Of a stretch of DNA of 46,266 nucleotides, positions 33,128-41,678 are shown piece after piece. The notes beneath the pieces were generated by a model. It saw only the letters and a program-made list of their open reading frames with translations, did no database searches and was not told the origin of the DNA. Origin of the DNA: JAAYDI01 sp052034005 (GTDB lineage Bacteria > Planctomycetota > Planctomycetia > Pirellulales > Pirellulaceae); contig JBPOJB010000044.1 of assembly GCA_052034005.1 (NCBI GenBank), positions 1 to 46,266 of the forward strand, in the 5' to 3' direction. The translations under genes were made by a program, and so were the position numbers. Within the stretch, counting starts at the first letter, position 1. Every line of letters begins with the position of its first letter.

Positions 33128-36100
33128 TCAGGCGCCGGGCGGCGTCGGACCGGGCGCGACGAGTTTTTCTGTCTCGGCATACGTGTCGCCGTCGCGCACC
33201 GTGGACTCGACGACGCGATAGAGCGTGGCAGGGTCAATCGGTTTCGAGACATAGCCGTCCATGCCGGCCTGCAGGCAGGTCTCCTGGAATTCGTTTCCCG
33301 CATGGGCCGTCATCGCGATGATCGGGGTGCGCCGGCGCGCATCGCACTCGGCGGCACGGATGAGCCGTGTGGCTTCCAGGCCATCCATCTCGGGCATTTC
33401 GACATCCATCAGCAGGACGTCGAAAGACTCGCGCTGCAAAGCCTCGATTGCTTCCCGGCCGCTGGAGACCGCCCGCGTTTCATGTCCTCGCAAATCCAGG
33501 AGTCCGACGGCGACTTCCCGGTTCACCAGGCAGTCTTCGGCCAGCAGGATTCGCAGCGGCCGGGCCTGCGCGGCCGGCACCCGCAACTCGGCCGGCTGGG
33601 TCTCAGACGGCGACTCGCCCAGCGTCTGGCGCACCGCCGCGCGCAGTTGAGCGGCGCTCATCAGTGTGTGCGCGGTGCAGCAGCGCTGCCAATGCCCGCT
33701 CTGCACGGTCTCGGCCGGTCCTGTCGGGGAGAGCAGCAACAGCGGGTAGCGCCGCGTATCGGCGCGGCGCCGGATCCGTTCGGCCACCGCGAACGCGGGT
33801 TCCTGCGCGCGCGCGGCGCTGCCGACCACGACGATGTCGTACGCGGGCTCCCCGGCCGCGGCGTCCCGTAACCGCTGGACGGCATCGTGGCAGTCCGCGG
33901 CGACGGTGACGCGCATGCCGCAGGCGGAGAGCAGTTCGCGGTATACTTCCCGGCTGGCAGGGTGCGCGTGCACGAGCAGGGCGGACCGCCGCGGCGCCGG
34001 GTCGTCATGCTCCGCCTGCCGCGGCGCCTGGCTGTCGGGGGTGAACTGGGCCGTGAAGTGGAACGTGCTGCCCTTGCCCACGACGCTCTCGACCCAGATC
34101 CGACCCCGCATCAGCTCCACCAGCTGGGCGGAGATGGTGAGTCCCAGCCCAGTGCCGCCGAATCGCCGCGTCGTCGACGCGTCAGCCTGGCTGAACGATT
34201 CGAAGATGTGCTCGTGCTTGTCCGGCGGAATGCCGATCCCCGTGTCGCGCACGACGAAGTGGACCAGCAGGCTTGTGGCGGACGGCTGCTCGAGCCAGGC
34301 GTTGACGCTCACCTCCCCTTGCTCGGTGAACTTGAGCGCGTTTCCCACGAGGTTGACGATCACCTGGCGCAGCCGGCCGGCGTCTCCCAGGACGACGTCC
34401 GGGACAGTGGGCGCGATGCGGCAGACAAGCTCCACGCCCTTGCGTGCCGCCGGGATGGCCAGCACGCGAGTCGCCTCGATCACGACGTTGTGCAGCCGCA
34501 TGGGGGCGTGGTCCAGCTCCATCTTGCCCGCTTCGATCTTGGACACGTCGAGGATGTCGTTCAGCAGGCGCATGAGCGCCTCGGCGGATTGACCGACCAT
34601 CGTCAGGTAATGCCGTTGCTGGGCGTCCAACAGCGTCTGGAGCGCCAGTTCGGTCATGCCCATGATCCCGTTCATGGGCGTGCGGATTTCGTGGCTGATC
34701 GTCGCCAGGAACTGGCTCTTGGCCTTATTGGCGGCCTCGGCAGCCTCCTTCGCGTCGCGCAGGTTCTCTTCCGTCTCGATCAGTTCCTGGGCGAGTCGTT
34801 CGAGTCGTTCGTTGGATGCGGCCAGATCGCGCGCGCGTGCTTCCGCCGCCGCCGCCCGCTCGGCGACCCGTTGTTCGAGCGTCTCGTTGAGGCTCTGCAG
34901 CTGCTGGAACCCCTCGGCGTTCTCCAGCGCGGCGCCGGCCAGCGTCGCGATGAAGCTGGCCAGCCGTTCCTCGTCCGGCCCGAACAGTCGGCGCACCTGG
35001 GTGTGCAGGACATAGACGCAGGCGATCGGCCGGCCGCGCACGAGGACGGGCACGCACAGGGCGGAGCGGGCGCCGGCGGCTGCGGCGTGCGATCGTCGAT
35101 CCTCGGTGTCGCTGGTGAAGGCGATGGCCCGCCCTTCCTGGACCGATCGCTCGACCATGGCCTCGTCGTAGTCGAAGTCCGACTCTCCGTCGAAGGGCGT
35201 GACCTGCAGCAGCTCGCCCACCGCAGTGATCCGCAGCAGCCGGCACTGATCGCCGCGCAACAGGTGCTGTGCCGCGTGTCGCACTTCGTCGAACACATCG
35301 GTGGGCGACAGGGCGGAGGCGATGCGCCGGCCGGAGTCGAGCACGGTGCCGAACCGGTCGACCAGCGAGAGCGTGGCGGAGTTGGCCGCGGCGGCGTCAT
35401 CGGCGGTGCTGTCGGTGTCGGTGCGCGGGAGAGTCAGCGCGTTGAGCATCTCCTGGGCGTCGGCGATTTGTTGCGCGGCGCGGGGCCAGCCGCACTCCAG
35501 GCCGACCTGGCCGCGCATCAACAGGGTCTGGGCCTGCTCCAGCGGATCCTGGAGGGTCTTGGCCAGGGCCAGGCTCTTGTCGAACAGGCGGCGGGCTTTC
35601 CGGTACCGGCCGCGCATGGCCCACAGCAGGGCGCCTTCCCGGAGGGCCCGGGGGATGTCGTTGCGGCAGAAGCAGGCGGAGCGCAGCGCCTGGCGAACCG
35701 CGGACTGGGCACGGCGGATCAGCTGCCGACGACGTTGCGGCGCCAGCAGGCTGCAACGCTCGGCCTGCATCCGGCGGCAGGTGGCCAACCAGGCCGACAT
35801 CGGGATGGTGTACGAGTTCCTGACGCGCGAGTCGTTCGTCACTTCCACGGCGCGCTCGATCGCGGCGGTTGCGCGATCAAGGTCGCCGGCGCCGAGACAG
35901 CGGACGCATTCGGCCAGCAGCACTTGCGCGATGCCCTGCGCGTCGTGGCGCTCGCGCGCCAGCTCTCGGGCGACGATCTCTTCGGAGATGGCGCCTCCGG
36001 CGGCGCGGGACCAGACGTCGAGGATGATCCCGGAAGCCTGTTCGTCCCCCAGCTCCAACCCGGACCGGTAATTCCGCTGCGACTCCTCGATCGCGCCGGC

Positions 36101-39100
36101 CAGGTCTCCCAGGTGGTACAAGGAGGCCGCCACCTGGTACCGGGCGGTGTGGACTTCCCAGTAATCGCCGGTACGTTCCAGCAACCGGATGGCTTCCCGG
36201 CATGCATCGATACACTCCGCGAACCGCGACTGCATGTACAGCAGGACGCCGGAGTAGTGCAGCGACTGGCCTTGTCCCCACACGTCGTCGAACGACTTGC
36301 GTATGTCCAGCGACTTTTTGGCGTAGGTCATGCCGCGCTGGAATCCGGAGATCAGGCCCCGGCTGAACCCGGAGATGACGCCCATCGCCGGCGCGTGTTC
36401 CGAGTAGGCGTGTGCCAGTTCGGGCGTCGGCGGATATCGCTCGGCCAGGTTCATCTCGCGCAGGTGTGCCCAGAGGGCGACGTAGGTGTTCCGGCCGTAC
36501 CAATAGGCGAGCGTTAGTTTGTTCAGCAGGCGCACCGTGAGCAGCTCGGCGTCGCTCGGCGTCTGCTGGCGGCGATGAAGGAAGAAGCGTGGGAAGAGGG
36601 TGTGGAGGAGCTGGACCCACAACTCGCGGACGAGCAGGGGCAGAGACAGGATGTCGGAGCTCGGAATCAGCTGTCCGAGTTCGCGGAGCGCCGCTTCGAA
36701 GTGCTCGATGGCCTGTTTGATGGCCCCACGCTTGTGGCACAGCTCGCCCAGTTTGCCGCGGATCTGTGCGCCGGCCACGCGCCCTTCCGCCAGTTGCGCG
36801 GCCTCTTCGAACAGCTCTTGAGCCGCGTCATATCGGCCGCTCAGCATCAGCACGTCCCCGAGCCCTTCGACGACCTGGAACCGGACGTCATTGGCCGCTG
36901 ACGCCGTGCCGCGCAGCGCGATGCGATACTGCTGCTCGGCGATCTGCAGCGCGTGTTGGGCGCGCGCCTGCCGGGCCGCTTCCAACGCGTAGGGAAACGC
37001 CTGGGCGCTGTCGCCGGCGGCGTCGAAGTGGTAAGCGAGGTCCGACACGCGCTGGGGCGCGTAACGGCGCAGGTGCAGGGCGGCGCGGCGGTGCAAGTCC
37101 GTCCGCCGGTCCGCGGGCAGGCGTGCGAGCAGCGCGTCGCGGATCTTGTCGTGCACGAACACGCACTGGAATCCGTTGGCCCGGACCCATACCATGTGCC
37201 GCCGCCGCGCTTCGTCCAAGGCCGTAATCGACTGCGCCGACGTCTGTCGCGCCAGGGTCGCCGCGAAGGACAGATCGAACTCCTTGCCGATCACCGCGCC
37301 GCCGCTCAGCAGCTCGATCGCCCTGCCGGGCAGCAGTTCGAGCCGGCGGGTCAGGAACGAGCCGGCCTCGCTGGACGACTGCAGGTTCGCGATCGCCAGC
37401 GGTTCGACGCGCCATCCGCGGCGTTCGGCGACCAGCGCGTGGGATTCGACCAATCCGCACAGCACGGCGGAGGCCATGAACGGGCTGCCGCCCGACAGCT
37501 CGCGCACGACGTCAATCGCTTCATCGGGCAGCGGGCCTGCCATCGACTCGGCAAGCTGCCGGATCTCGGCCGGGGAAAACGCGCCCAGCCGCAGGTGCGC
37601 CTGGGCATTGAGCCGGCGCAGACGGTGGCTGTCCGGCAGTTCCTCGGACCGCGCGGCGACGACCAGCAGCACATGGCCGCCCGCATACGCCGGATCGTCC
37701 CGCAGGGTGTCCCAGCGGTCGAGCAGGCGGACGGTCAGTTCATCGCACCACTGGCAGTCGTCCAGGATGATGGCCGCCGGCCGATCGGGCGTGCCCAGCG
37801 TATGCAGCAGGTGCGCCAGCGCCTGCACGCTGCGGTTCGCGCCGAACTGCTCCGGCATCTGCGGGTTGACCGGCTGCCAGCCGAGCTGGCCGGCCAGGTT
37901 CGGCAGGGCCGCGATCACGCCATCGCGGTAGACGCCGAGCCGATCGAGGATGGTGTCGGCCAGGCCGGGCCGGCAATCGGTTTCGCGCAAGCAGGCGTCT
38001 GTGACGCCGTCGAGCGCCTGGAACGGCTGGTGCCCCATCTGGTTGGACCCCGACCCGCGGAGGACCCACATCCCGTGCTGGACGGCGCGGCGGGCGATCT
38101 CGGTCAGCAGGCGCGACTTGCCGCTCCCCGATTCGCCCTCCAACAACACCAGCGTCGACTGGCCCTGCTTCACACGCTGGATGCACAGGTCCGCCTTCTG
38201 CAGTTCCCGCACGCGGCCGACCAGCGCGGGCTCCGTCAAGCTCGACCGGATGTCCGACCCGCCCACGACGATGCGCGGTTCAGGCTCGCCGCGCTGCAGG
38301 CCGCGGAGGATCTCCTGCAGATCGACGAGCACGCCGTCGGCGGACTGGTACCGGTCGCGCGGGTCCTTGCGCAGCAAATGCTGGATCACTTCCTCCACCG
38401 CGCGCGGCACTTCCACACCCTGCGCGCCCAGCTCCGGGACCGGCGCCGTCATGTGCTCGAAGAGGATCTTCCCCACCGTGCGGCCGGCGAACGGCGGTCG
38501 GCCCGCCAGGCACTCGTACAACACGATGCCGGCCGAATACAGATCGGACGGTTCGGCCACGTCGACATCCATCGAACCCGCCTGTTCGGGCGACGAGTAC
38601 AACGCGGCGCGCAACGCGTGAGGGCTCGACAGCGCGTCGGCCAGTACGGTGTCGGTCAATCCGACGTCGACCAGCGTGGCGCGGGGGACGGAGAACCGAT
38701 CGTCGACAATGACATTGCTCGGTTTGATGTCGCGGTGAAGCACATGCCGGACGTGCAGCTCGCGCAGGGCCTGGAACATCGAGATGCCGATCGACAAGGT
38801 CTCCCGCACGCCCAGCGGTCCGCTGCGCAGCCGCGCCTCGAGTGACACGCCCTCGACATAGGGCATCACGACATACAGGCAGCTCCCCGTCGTGCCGACA
38901 TCCAGCAGCGGTGGGTGGTCCATGCTGTGCAGCTCGCACAGCTGGCGACATTCCTGTTCCAGCCGCATGCGGATGCCCTGCGGGACCACCGCGTGCCGCA
39001 GGATCTTGATCACCACGGCTGCGTTGGATTCGAGATCGTTGGCCAGCAGCGTCGAGGCGCCGTCGGTCTCGCGCAGAACGCGGATCACCTGATACCGATC

Positions 39101-39199
39101 GCCCACCAGCTGGTCAGCGCGGACCGCGACGCCTCGGAGAGGCGTGTGCGCAGGCTGCTGGTCCTGCGGCGCTGCCGCGTTGAGCGATCCCTGTGTCAT
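33128..39199 (-). CDS. Ser/Thr kinase - AAA ATPase - TPR - GAF - hybrid histidine kinase with two receivers
   Basis: A 2023-residue cytoplasmic signalling protein. Residues 30-300 are a protein kinase with VVIK (K65), LHRDIKPSN (155-163) and SSPEQ; the glycine loop is poor and DFG reads DVG (178-180). Residues about 325-600 are an AAA/STAND ATPase with Walker A GESGSGKS (355-362) and Walker B AAIILDDCQW. Helical TPR-like repeats fill about 700-1270. A GAF domain follows (about 1290-1435; ALCVPVLVRGRPIACVYVLH), then a coiled coil, the HisKA box ATISHEIRTPMNG (H1503) and a HATPase with GNALKF, DTGIGIP and GTGLGLTI. The first receiver (about 1737-1860) lacks its Asp (IVVVGSA). The second (1883-2010) is complete, with LLMDVEMPEMDG (D1932), MTAHA and VSKP. 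ATG at 39199 is preferred over a GTG at 39232. Downstream of the HPt and HD-GYP genes. Confidence 0.9.
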   Translation of the reverse strand: MTQGSLNAAAPQDQQPAHTPLRGVAVRADQLVGDRYQVIRVLRETDGASTLLANDLESNAAVVIKILRHAVVPQGIRMRLEQECRQLCELHSMDHPPLLDVGTTGSCLYVVMPYVEGVSLEARLRSGPLGVRETLSIGISMFQALRELHVRHVLHRDIKPSNVIVDDRFSVPRATLVDVGLTDTVLADALSSPHALRAALYSSPEQAGSMDVDVAEPSDLYSAGIVLYECLAGRPPFAGRTVGKILFEHMTAPVPELGAQGVEVPRAVEEVIQHLLRKDPRDRYQSADGVLVDLQEILRGLQRGEPEPRIVVGGSDIRSSLTEPALVGRVRELQKADLCIQRVKQGQSTLVLLEGESGSGKSRLLTEIARRAVQHGMWVLRGSGSNQMGHQPFQALDGVTDACLRETDCRPGLADTILDRLGVYRDGVIAALPNLAGQLGWQPVNPQMPEQFGANRSVQALAHLLHTLGTPDRPAAIILDDCQWCDELTVRLLDRWDTLRDDPAYAGGHVLLVVAARSEELPDSHRLRRLNAQAHLRLGAFSPAEIRQLAESMAGPLPDEAIDVVRELSGGSPFMASAVLCGLVESHALVAERRGWRVEPLAIANLQSSSEAGSFLTRRLELLPGRAIELLSGGAVIGKEFDLSFAATLARQTSAQSITALDEARRRHMVWVRANGFQCVFVHDKIRDALLARLPADRRTDLHRRAALHLRRYAPQRVSDLAYHFDAAGDSAQAFPYALEAARQARAQHALQIAEQQYRIALRGTASAANDVRFQVVEGLGDVLMLSGRYDAAQELFEEAAQLAEGRVAGAQIRGKLGELCHKRGAIKQAIEHFEAALRELGQLIPSSDILSLPLLVRELWVQLLHTLFPRFFLHRRQQTPSDAELLTVRLLNKLTLAYWYGRNTYVALWAHLREMNLAERYPPTPELAHAYSEHAPAMGVISGFSRGLISGFQRGMTYAKKSLDIRKSFDDVWGQGQSLHYSGVLLYMQSRFAECIDACREAIRLLERTGDYWEVHTARYQVAASLYHLGDLAGAIEESQRNYRSGLELGDEQASGIILDVWSRAAGGAISEEIVARELARERHDAQGIAQVLLAECVRCLGAGDLDRATAAIERAVEVTNDSRVRNSYTIPMSAWLATCRRMQAERCSLLAPQRRRQLIRRAQSAVRQALRSACFCRNDIPRALREGALLWAMRGRYRKARRLFDKSLALAKTLQDPLEQAQTLLMRGQVGLECGWPRAAQQIADAQEMLNALTLPRTDTDSTADDAAAANSATLSLVDRFGTVLDSGRRIASALSPTDVFDEVRHAAQHLLRGDQCRLLRITAVGELLQVTPFDGESDFDYDEAMVERSVQEGRAIAFTSDTEDRRSHAAAAGARSALCVPVLVRGRPIACVYVLHTQVRRLFGPDEERLASFIATLAGAALENAEGFQQLQSLNETLEQRVAERAAAAEARARDLAASNERLERLAQELIETEENLRDAKEAAEAANKAKSQFLATISHEIRTPMNGIMGMTELALQTLLDAQQRHYLTMVGQSAEALMRLLNDILDVSKIEAGKMELDHAPMRLHNVVIEATRVLAIPAARKGVELVCRIAPTVPDVVLGDAGRLRQVIVNLVGNALKFTEQGEVSVNAWLEQPSATSLLVHFVVRDTGIGIPPDKHEHIFESFSQADASTTRRFGGTGLGLTISAQLVELMRGRIWVESVVGKGSTFHFTAQFTPDSQAPRQAEHDDPAPRRSALLVHAHPASREVYRELLSACGMRVTVAADCHDAVQRLRDAAAGEPAYDIVVVGSAARAQEPAFAVAERIRRRADTRRYPLLLLSPTGPAETVQSGHWQRCCTAHTLMSAAQLRAAVRQTLGESPSETQPAELRVPAAQARPLRILLAEDCLVNREVAVGLLDLRGHETRAVSSGREAIEALQRESFDVLLMDVEMPEMDGLEATRLIRAAECDARRRTPIIAMTAHAGNEFQETCLQAGMDGYVSKPIDPATLYRVVESTVRDGDTYAETEKLVAPGPTPPGA

Positions 39200-39462
39200 G
39201 ATGGGTCTATCCGCGAGCCGCTGGTCCCGCACGCCTCGTGCGGGCTCATCACCACACCCGCTGCCGGCTGCGTGCGTGCGAGATCCGGCTCATGCAAGTG
39301 TAGCTCCCCGCGAGACAGGTACGCGCGATGAACACGTCCTGCCTCCCGGCCGGTTATGCGGGATATGTCGATTGTCGACACCCGCCTCGCCCCTACTCCT
39401 GTTGGCCGCGCGTCCCGCGCCGGGAATCATCGCAGCGCGCCTCCGCGGCGGCCGCCCCGGCA

Positions 39463-40506
39463 TCAGACGAGTGCGGGCATATCCTGCGGCTCGGCCAGGG
39501 CCTCTTTCAGGCGCAGAAAATCCGCCTGGCGGCGGAGGAACGCGTCCACGACCACGGGGTCGAACTGGGCGCCCTGTCCGTCGTGGATGGTGGACACCGC
39601 CAGCTCGTGGCTGTAGGCCTGCTTGTAGACACGTTTGGAGGTCAAGGCGTCATAGACGTCCGCGACGGCGACGATGCGCCCGGCGAGCGGGATCTGCTTG
39701 CCGGCCAGGCCGCGCGGGTAGCCTGTTCCGTCGAAATGCTCGTGGTGGGTCCAGGCGATGTCGCGGGCCATGAGCAGGAAGCGCGCTTCGGAGTGCGTGC
39801 GGGCGAGCGTGTCGAGCGTCTGGCCGCCGATCTCCGTGTGCCGCTTCATGATCTCCGTTTCCTCGTCCGTCAGCGGGCCGGGCTTGAGCAGCACGTGGTC
39901 CGGAATCCCCACTTTGCCGATGTCGTGGAGCGGGCTGGTCAGGTAGATCATCTGCACGAATTCGCCGTCAATATCCTCACCCGGGATGCGCGCGCGGACC
40001 AGTTCTTCCGCCATCACCCGGCAATACTCGCGGATCCGCTCCAGGTGCGCGCCGGTATCGGGGTCTCGCGATTCGGCCAGCTTGGCCAGCGCGAAGATCG
40101 TCAGATCGCGGCTCTCGAGCGAGAGAACACGTTCACCCACGCGCAAGCGGACCTGCAGCTCTTCCGGCTGAAACGGCTTGGTGATGTAATCATCGGCACC
40201 CGCATTGAGCCCCTCCACGACATCCTTCGTGCTGGAGTTGGAGGTCAACATGATGATGTACACATAAGTGCCGTTCCGCCGCTGACGGATGCGCCGGCAG
40301 AGCTCCAAGCCGCTCATCTCGGGCATGCACCAGTCGGATACAACCATCCGAATCTCGCCCGAACGCAACAACTCAAACGCCTCGCGGCCGTTGCGCGCGA
40401 CCGTCACGTCGTAACCGAACTCGACCAGCGAGTGTTCGAGTATGGTCGCGGTGACCTCGTCGTCGTCGACGACCAGCACACGCATGCGTTTGGATGCCTG
40501 GTTCAC
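39463..40506 (-). CDS. Response regulator with HD-GYP domain (c-di-GMP phosphodiesterase type)
   Basis: A 347-residue cytoplasmic response regulator. The receiver domain (8-130) has the acid pocket VDDDE (D14-D16), phosphoacceptor D58 in VVSDWCMPEMSG, MLTSNSS and YITKPF. The HD-GYP domain (about 150-330) has LHDIGKVGIPDHVLLKPG, MKRHTEIGG, HHEHFDGTGYPRGLAG and AVADVYDALTSKRVYK, all needed for c-di-GMP hydrolysis. The start is decided by the ribosome site: GCGGAG (40514-40519) stands 7 bases from a GTG at 40506, while the ATG at 40485 has no site. It lies 29 bases after the HPt gene and is followed by the hybrid kinase, so it is the probable output of that phosphorelay. Confidence 0.92.
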   Translation of the reverse strand: MNQASKRMRVLVVDDDEVTATILEHSLVEFGYDVTVARNGREAFELLRSGEIRMVVSDWCMPEMSGLELCRRIRQRRNGTYVYIIMLTSNSSTKDVVEGLNAGADDYITKPFQPEELQVRLRVGERVLSLESRDLTIFALAKLAESRDPDTGAHLERIREYCRVMAEELVRARIPGEDIDGEFVQMIYLTSPLHDIGKVGIPDHVLLKPGPLTDEETEIMKRHTEIGGQTLDTLARTHSEARFLLMARDIAWTHHEHFDGTGYPRGLAGKQIPLAGRIVAVADVYDALTSKRVYKQAYSHELAVSTIHDGQGAQFDPVVVDAFLRRQADFLRLKEALAEPQDMPALV

Positions 40507-40535
40507 TTGGTGACTCCGCGCGAAGGGCTGTCGCC

Positions 40536-40916
40536 TCAGCTCATATCCCGGGCAGTCAGGTCCAGTGTCGATGCCTGGTTGATAAACCGCGACCACTCCC
40601 GGTGCAATTGCTCGACCCTCTCTACGATGTCGGTCAGGCGGCCGGCACGTCCCCATCGTTCGATCTCCGCCGAACAGGCGTGCAACGGGTGAGCTGCGAC
40701 GCTGGCCGCGGCACCTTTGATGCGGTGCGCGATGGTGGCCGCTTCCTCCACGTCGCCGACCAGGATGGCCCGGTCCAACCGGCTCAGGTCCTCCTCGCAA
40801 CGATCCTGGAACTTGGCCACCAGACGCGCGGCGAAGTCGATGTTTCCCATGCATCGCGCCAACAGCTCTTCGATGTTCAGGACCTCAGGCGTCGACATCG
40901 TCGAGGTCAAGCTCAT
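40536..40916 (-). CDS. Histidine phosphotransfer (HPt) protein
   Basis: A 126-residue HPt module: a four-helix bundle with phosphorylatable H64 in ATIAHRIKGAAASVAA, preceded by RCEEDLSRLDRAILVGDVEE and followed by an amphipathic helix with RVEQLHREW. It would carry phosphate between a hybrid kinase receiver and a response regulator. The ATG at 40916 has AAGGGG 7 bases upstream; longer readings start at 40946. It is the first gene of a minus-strand run (HPt, HD-GYP, hybrid kinase) behind the promoter at 41037-41065. Confidence 0.88.
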   Translation of the reverse strand: MSLTSTMSTPEVLNIEELLARCMGNIDFAARLVAKFQDRCEEDLSRLDRAILVGDVEEAATIAHRIKGAAASVAAHPLHACSAEIERWGRAGRLTDIVERVEQLHREWSRFINQASTLDLTARDMS

Positions 40917-41441
40917 GGGACCGCCCCTTATGCATGCAGCCGTCACAGAGCAACCTGCGTGAGGTGCGCGGCTGACAGGATGACCCGGTGCGCCACACGG
41001 TGCGCCCTCCCTGGGTCGCTAATCCTAGCCTTCTCGACTATACGGCGCACATGAGTCGCAGGCAAAAAACCCTACTTGTTGGGCAGCGAGCTGGTGGCGT
41101 GGCGCGCGACGAATCCTCCGGCCATGCCCACCCGGCAGACGCGCAGCCCGCGATCCAAGGGCGGCTCGGCGCATGACGCGTGTGTCGATCAGTCGGGCTG
41201 CGGAACGCGCCATCGGCCGAAATCCGGGGAAAAGACAGTTTGCAGATGGCATAGACAGGAAACCGATCGTACGCTACTGTTCCTGGACTGCGGTTCTGCC
41301 GATCTATTGCGGGGCGGCTGGACGAACGGCTTGTCCACCTCTGCGGTGCTCGGCGGTTCACCACCAATACACACGCATGTCGTGCAAGTCGCGCCGCATC
41401 TATGGCTTGCCACGATTGAACGGAAAAAGGGAATGGGTCGT
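40917..41441. other. Divergent intergenic region, HPt / Mop-like gene
   Basis: 525 bases with the minus-strand promoter at 41037-41065 and no gene I can support. Frames of 60-75 codons cross it on both strands, with Arg/Ser-rich products. The leader of the HPt operon would be about 115 bases. I see no clear promoter for the plus-strand gene at 41442. Confidence 0.5.
41037..41065 (-). promoter_or_regulatory. Promoter of the HPt/HD-GYP/hybrid-kinase run
   Basis: Read on the minus strand: TTGCCT (41060-41065), a 17-base spacer, then TATAGT (41037-41042). This is among the best sigma-70-type matches in the window. Confidence 0.6.
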
Positions 41442-41678
41442 ATGCAGCTTCATCCACGCCCCACGCTTTGGGGAGAAATCACCTCGGTTACCCATAGTGC
41501 CAACAGTTGCCGGATCACGATCGAGCTGAAGGGGACGCCTGACCAGACGGCCATGATCATGAAGGAGGCGACCGTGGAGATTGGCATCCGGGAGGGTGCT
41601 CAGGTCTGCGCGGAGGCAGGCGCATCGCACGTCGTAGCCGGTGTCTGCCCCTCTGCCGAATGCGCCATCTCCCCGTGA
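41442..41678 (+). CDS. Small Mop/TOBE-like (molbindin-type) protein, 78 aa
   Basis: The protein begins MQLHPRPTLWGEITSVTHSA and continues with CRITIELKGTPDQTAMIMKE, VEIGIREGAQVCAEAGASHV and VVAGV. The strand order and the GxxV-A-x-x-x-A-S-x-V ending resemble TOBE/Mop domains that bind molybdate or similar oxyanions. It is a single domain with a Cys-containing tail. An AAGGGA sits about 9 bases before the ATG at 41442; the ATG at 41433 is too close to that site. No molybdate transport or cofactor gene lies nearby. It overlaps the next gene by 38 bases. The family call is tentative. Confidence 0.5.
   Translation: MQLHPRPTLWGEITSVTHSANSCRITIELKGTPDQTAMIMKEATVEIGIREGAQVCAEAGASHVVAGVCPSAECAISP

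Noticed and set aside
31382..38845. Long plus-strand frames of 630-880 codons (31382-33871, 33887-36517, 36953-38845)
   Set aside because: All are antisense to the methyltransferase and hybrid kinase, whose motifs are unmistakable. No domain is seen in the plus-strand products.
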